Assembly: GCF_910592395.1 (NCBI RefSeq)
Contig: NC_088318.1
Span: 17,298,349-17,362,348, forward strand
Length of the DNA stretch: 64,000 nt
Source of the DNA: Lineus longissimus
Taxonomy: Eukaryota; Nemertea; Pilidiophora; Heteronemertea; Lineidae
Direction of reading: 5' to 3'
Of this stretch, positions 59,716-64,000 are shown in pieces. The notes beneath the pieces are model-generated. The model was not told the DNA's origin. It was given only the letters and a program-made list of their open reading frames with translations, and made no database searches. Numbering within the stretch: position 1 is the stretch's first letter; each line of letters begins with the position of its first letter. The translations under genes were made by a program, and so were the position numbers.

Positions 59716-61124
59716 GGTAATAAGTGATAAGAAGAACAAATACGGAGTATAGTAATTCTTGATGATAATGATAATAACACCAGTTCTTCGACATGTATAG
59801 TGCCAAAATCAACTTAAAGTGATCAAAGACAGTTTTCAATAGATAAAAATACTAGACGTGGTAGCGACCGTAGATACAATGATTAAGGTGCTCTTTGAAA
59901 TCATTAAAGCATTTTATCATGATTTCATGTTTGTTTGATGTCATTCAATAGAAAAGTTCCCCTGGCCTTGATTTTTGTATCTTTTCAAAAAAGCGAGCAC
60001 CCACAATCTTCACAGAGATATCACCTCAATTATCCTGCATTGAGCTTGCAATCATTTTTGAATTTATGAATTTTTGATTGAACACAAAATGCTCGAAAAT
60101 CTACAGCTGCATTCAAACTAAGTGGTATCTCCATCAATAATGGAGACTTTGAAACTGCAATTTACCCTGAATGTAAATAAGGTAGAAGTGCACTTTGTGA
60201 TTATTGTAGGAGATAGCTAATCGGACAAGTGCTGCGCTCTGAATCGTGACTATTAGTATGTGCGTTTGATGTGAACGATGTGGCTGCTGAGTTTGGAAGG
60301 CAATTGTACAACTTTTAAATTCCACTAGTGTTCAATTTGAGGAGAAAAGTTCTTCTGTTAGGGTTGGCAGTTAATCCCAATTTGTATTTGGGTCATTGTT
60401 GGCATCCAGTTGTCCAACGAGCTGATAGACTGAGAATACCCATGTGACCACTGGATCCATGCATACAAATCCCTTACGAGGCACTTAGTTCTTCTTTTAG
60501 AGTTGAACATAAAGGAGCTCTTTTTCATTGCTTCTCATCCTCCTCCACAAAATTCAGTAATGATGAAGCGCTATTGCCAGGACCAGTTGATGGAAATGTC
60601 AGAAACCACTTTCTCTTCAGACCTTTTACAGATCCGGATCAATGGCAATATCGATGGGATTTGTGATGATTTGCTTTATCACACAAAGCAATCGAATTGA
60701 TAGAGTAGGGGGCAGATTTGGTCCAAACATGATGGTAGCAGGACAAGGAAATGTTGGTACTTGTATAAGAGAATGTTAGGAACGTTAGGATCAAATTAAG
60801 ATTTCTGGGATGTTTTGACAGCAATGAAACAATCCATCTTTAATGGCACAGTACTGTATAATCTATTTCCACTCATCAAAATAGCTATTTTGTCAAGATT
60901 CGCATGAACATCAATCGTTAATGTGAATAGTGTCCTTGAGGTCGATGTGAAAGTTTGCATTCAAATGGCAAATACAGTTCATCAGTGGGGAGATATTTTT
61001 GACAGCTACATGTATAAAAAAATAATAAATGTCAAGTTATGATGAACCGAAAAGAATCAAACATGATTTAGAAGTACATGATACATGAATCAGAAATAAA
61101 ATCATTTCATGCTGAATACAATAA

Positions 61125-61290
61125 AACCTCATTTAAGAACATCCCCTCTGAACTGATAAGTTCCGTCCTAAATAGGTTGGTGTCCTGATCACAGAGGTCC
61201 AATTGTATAATAATAACCCATTTGGGACCAAACTGTCTGGAGAGGCTGTTATTCTAAAGAGGTGTCCGCTAAGGAAGGTTCCTCTGCATA
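61125..61290 (+). mobile_element. Dispersed repeat, CAGTGGAACCTCTCT family, copy 4
   Basis: AAAACCTCATTTAAGAACATC, GGTGTCCTGATCACAGAGGT, CCATTTGGGACCAAACTG and AGAGGTGTCCGCTAAGGAAG match copy 2 in the same order and orientation, about 31 kb away. Confidence 0.55.
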
Positions 61291-61678
61291 TAATAAGACA
61301 ATTAGAGATGCCACGGGGCTATGCATATTAACGGCTTCATTATTCTTTAAGAACTTCGTGTAAGATTTCCCCCTGCCTTGGAGCAAGGGAATGGAATATG
61401 AGAATGTTTTTATGGAGTGTGTGACGACAGTTACATTCAAGAATACTGATGTGCGGATGCATGGTGTTGTACTTGGTGAACAAGGTTACTTCAGGCTAGT
61501 GATGTGTATGTGCAATTATTGTATCTAGTCTCATGAAACCAAATTACCTTTTGATATTTTCTTTGAAAGGAACGTATTGAGGCAATACATAGTTTTTTCA
61601 GATCAGTCTACACAGTACACCAAAATGTACAACATTATACAACAAATTTATCACTGTAATTTTCGTCTAATTTTTCAG

Positions 61679-61791
61679 CTCGTGCAATATTCAAGAGTAT
61701 ACTCTCCGAAGAGGGAGCAATTTGAATATTTGCAAGACAAACAGGACGTGCTGGCCTATGAAGCAATATCTATCATCATTTCTTGTCCCGG
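61679..61791 (+). CDS. Candidate internal exon of an unrecognised gene
   Basis: A strong acceptor (polypyrimidine then TTTTTCAG, ending 61678) and donor (CCCGG then GTGAGG at 61792) bracket 113 bp open in one frame: LVQYSRVYSPKREQFEYLQD, then KQDVLAYEAISIIISCPG. Protein-like and well framed, but the family is not recognised and partner exons are uncertain. Confidence 0.4.
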
Positions 61792-63567
61792 GTGAGGGTT
61801 ACTATCAGTCAGTCATTTATCAGCGATACAGTTTGAGTCCTTAGGGATGAGCTTGCTCGGTGAGCTGAGTGTTTACAACAAGTCATCGTAGTCGTCATGA
61901 GTAGGTCTACAAACGTTTTTGGTCCTCCGTAGTAGAACTGGCAGTGTGCATCCTTGACAAAGACGCTATGATCGAGGCATAGTCCTCACTCTCTGTTCAA
62001 ATAGGATTAAGTTCTACAATTCCTGAGAAATTAAAATGACAGCCAAGCATATAGGTTACCTTGAATTCGATTAACTTGAGGCAAAAAAAACCCAACTTAA
62101 CAGCAGAATCTTTGTGAAACATATGTAAAAAGATAAAAAGACCGTTGGATTTTATATTCAATAATTCCAGGTTGTGTCTAATCAACATGCACGGTCTTGT
62201 CTAGAAGTCTCGCATAATTTCCAGAACAGAACAGAACTTGCGTAATATGAATTAGATCGGATGGGATATAATTAAATTTTGCATCATAATTTCCTCGTTT
62301 ACTGAGTTAGCCTGAGGCATATCACTTGCACTGTGCACCAAATTTGTCTCCAACAAGATAAAAAAGCAGTGAGAGGGGTAGACGTGCCAGGCTCCTAACC
62401 TAGAAGGAAAAACACATGTCGTCACCCTCACAAAATATTTGCCTTTTTTCCGTTGCTTTTTTTCCCCATTGTCTTTTTTACCTAGATGGTTGTCTTTTTT
62501 TCTGTTGCTTTTTTACCGTATACCAAAATTAACACATTGTTAACAACTCAAACAATAACAATTCAATCACTTCTATAGTGGACGTAGATAACAGCGATAG
62601 TTTCCTTAATGCACAATGCCCTAACTTCCCCATTGGAGTTATGTCTTTGATGGGTTGAATTTCTGAATTTTGGAGCGACTGTGGAGAAATTGATGCTTGT
62701 TGGTTATGTGTGATTTGCAGCTATCAGTTGTGGCAAATGAAACTCAAGTATGATACATTTCATTTTTTGGCAACAGGTGACTTGGTGAAGGTCGATTGGT
62801 GTTAAACAAAAACCTTCTTTTCCACAATATTGTAGTGGAACCAGTTGGTGTTGCCTAATGTTATGATAAACACATATTAAGGTACTGTAGACTTATTTCA
62901 GCATCGGTAACATATTCCAAAGAGCACTTACGAAAAACCACACTGCTTTTTGTATTGGTAGCTTTATGAATACTGCACTAGGCTTTTACAAAAAAGCCAA
63001 CATTTGCGGAGAGATGTAACATCAGAAATCGCAGGAGAAAGTTATCACTTTTTGCAGACTCTGTGCAAATTACATCAAACATATTCCGGAGTAGATAAGG
63101 TTTTTATTGTCGCATATCCGGTAAACAAAGAGGATTCAATGTCAGGAAGCATGTTGTGGAACTGAAAGATTAAGGGGAAATGGCTATTTAGCTCCCATCA
63201 TGGATACATAGCAAATCAGATCCCAATGGCTGGATCCACATCAAACACCATACTTATTGTTGACAATGGAGGAAAACAAAGACCCCAGACGGGTATGCGA
63301 TATATTTTATTACATTGTATATCAAAAATGTATTTCTGCGTAGGAGGAAAACCATGCAGTCACCATTACTTTATTACCAGATGCAAATAACATATTCAGC
63401 ACTTTTTTATAATATGATATCACTGGCTTTTCTTCCCCAGGTGCTTTGCCTTGGTTTTTATCTCATGACTTTGAGTACTTTGGTTAGACCTAAAATAGAA
63501 ATACCCTGAGCGTTTTTTGTATAAGTGTTAAATGTTCTTTCTTTATTTGTTTCTTCTCTATATGAAG
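61792..63567. other. AT-rich spacer
   Basis: Contains poly-T-rich CTTTTTTTCC words at 62440-62520. A TTCTTCCCCAG acceptor at 63431-63441 is followed by a short frame (ALPWFLSHDFEYFG) that might be an exon; otherwise nothing seen. Confidence 0.4.
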
Positions 63568-63757
63568 AATATGTTGCACGACCCATGCGCCAATATAAAT
63601 CGAAAGGCAAAGGCCCAATTCTGGGCCAAAACGCCTATGATGATGATGATGATGATGATAACAAAGCTGGTAAAACAATTCTTAAAGGGGGCTACTGCTG
63701 GGTCCTGACTTTCACTGATAAACCAGAACCAATCTCTGAATTCCCTCTTTTAAATTG
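63568..63757 (+). CDS. Weak candidate terminal exon
   Basis: An open frame after a CTATATGAAG acceptor-like sequence: YVARPMRQYKSKGKGPIL, poly-Asp from a GAT microsatellite, then GGYCWVLTFTDKPEPISEF and stop. It could also stop at a donor-like AAAGCTG then GTAAAA (63668). It may belong with the exon at 61679; support is weak. Confidence 0.2.
63638..63661. repeat. (GAT)n microsatellite
   Basis: An uninterrupted GAT/ATG trinucleotide run. It reads as poly-Asp in the plus-strand frame of the candidate exon at 63568. Confidence 0.9.
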
Positions 63758-64000
63758 AGGTTATCAGGTAAGCCAGCGTCATATACTTCCCAAGGTGATG
63801 ATTAGTGACATAACGTAATTCTCCGCCCATAAAAGGGATGAACGACGTTCTTATATTTAGACAACCTTATCATTGCAATGCAAGTGATAAAGTGGATGAT
63901 ATCAAGGACTATTCAATATCCACATTCTGCTATTCCTGCTACTTAGTCCAAGGTGGCAAGAAGCGTGATGTCTCCACCTTGCTTAAGGAGACAATGATGA

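Larger units (their letters stand above)
57476..61124. other. AT-rich spacer with repeats
   Basis: Holds the repeats at 59277 and 59328-59715. An open frame at 58068-58239 (after a GTGGCAG acceptor-like sequence) reads EVLCVNGIDVWTSVHITV and onward. It looks slightly protein-like but cannot be supported. Confidence 0.45.

Overview
This is animal (metazoan) nuclear DNA. Coding exons are short and separated by GT-AG introns. All the recognisable genes are animal families: CARMIL, NTF2, RELCH, a peptide-type GPCR and a RING/B-box protein. The spacer is AT-rich and full of SINE, LINE, MITE and minisatellite remnants. Recurrent TACATGTA and AGGCCTA words and the repeat types suggest a marine invertebrate (lophotrochozoan or ambulacrarian). 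That placement is an impression, not a proof.

Layout. 1-13.2 kb has no gene I can name. It holds a minisatellite (2.15-2.43 kb), a MITE with a clear target duplication (6.17-6.37 kb), an inverted pair of tRNA-headed SINEs (8.5-9.3 kb) and a 1.1-kb repeat with three internal ~305-bp units ending in an ACG microsatellite (11.1-12.2 kb). 13.2-35.1 kb is one complete minus-strand gene, a CARMIL (capping protein, Arp2/3 and myosin-I linker) homologue. I resolved 37 coding exons. Their summed length is 4398 nt, which is 1465 codons plus a stop, with every intron phase matching. 38.0-39.3 kb, also minus, is a complete 4-exon NTF2-like gene (172 aa). 41.0-43.1 kb, plus, is a single-exon rhodopsin-family GPCR (696 aa) with a very long Ser/Thr-rich extracellular N-terminus. 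45.5-48.0 kb, minus, carries the last three exons of a RELCH homologue whose upstream exons I could not find. 55.1-57.1 kb, plus, is a RING/B-box/coiled-coil (TRIM-like) protein encoded in one exon. It is followed immediately by the 3' end of a truncated LINE. 57.5-64 kb has only weak exon candidates and repeats.

The genes form no operon or pathway unit. The NTF2-like gene and the GPCR are divergent, and the GPCR and RELCH are convergent. The least ordinary items are the substituted capping-protein-interaction motif in CARMIL, the GPCR ectodomain with an IQR triplet in place of DRY, two long near-perfect hairpins (34.4 and 49.8 kb), the SINE pair, and the repeat carrying nuclear-receptor half-sites. 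I found no convincing wholly new system.
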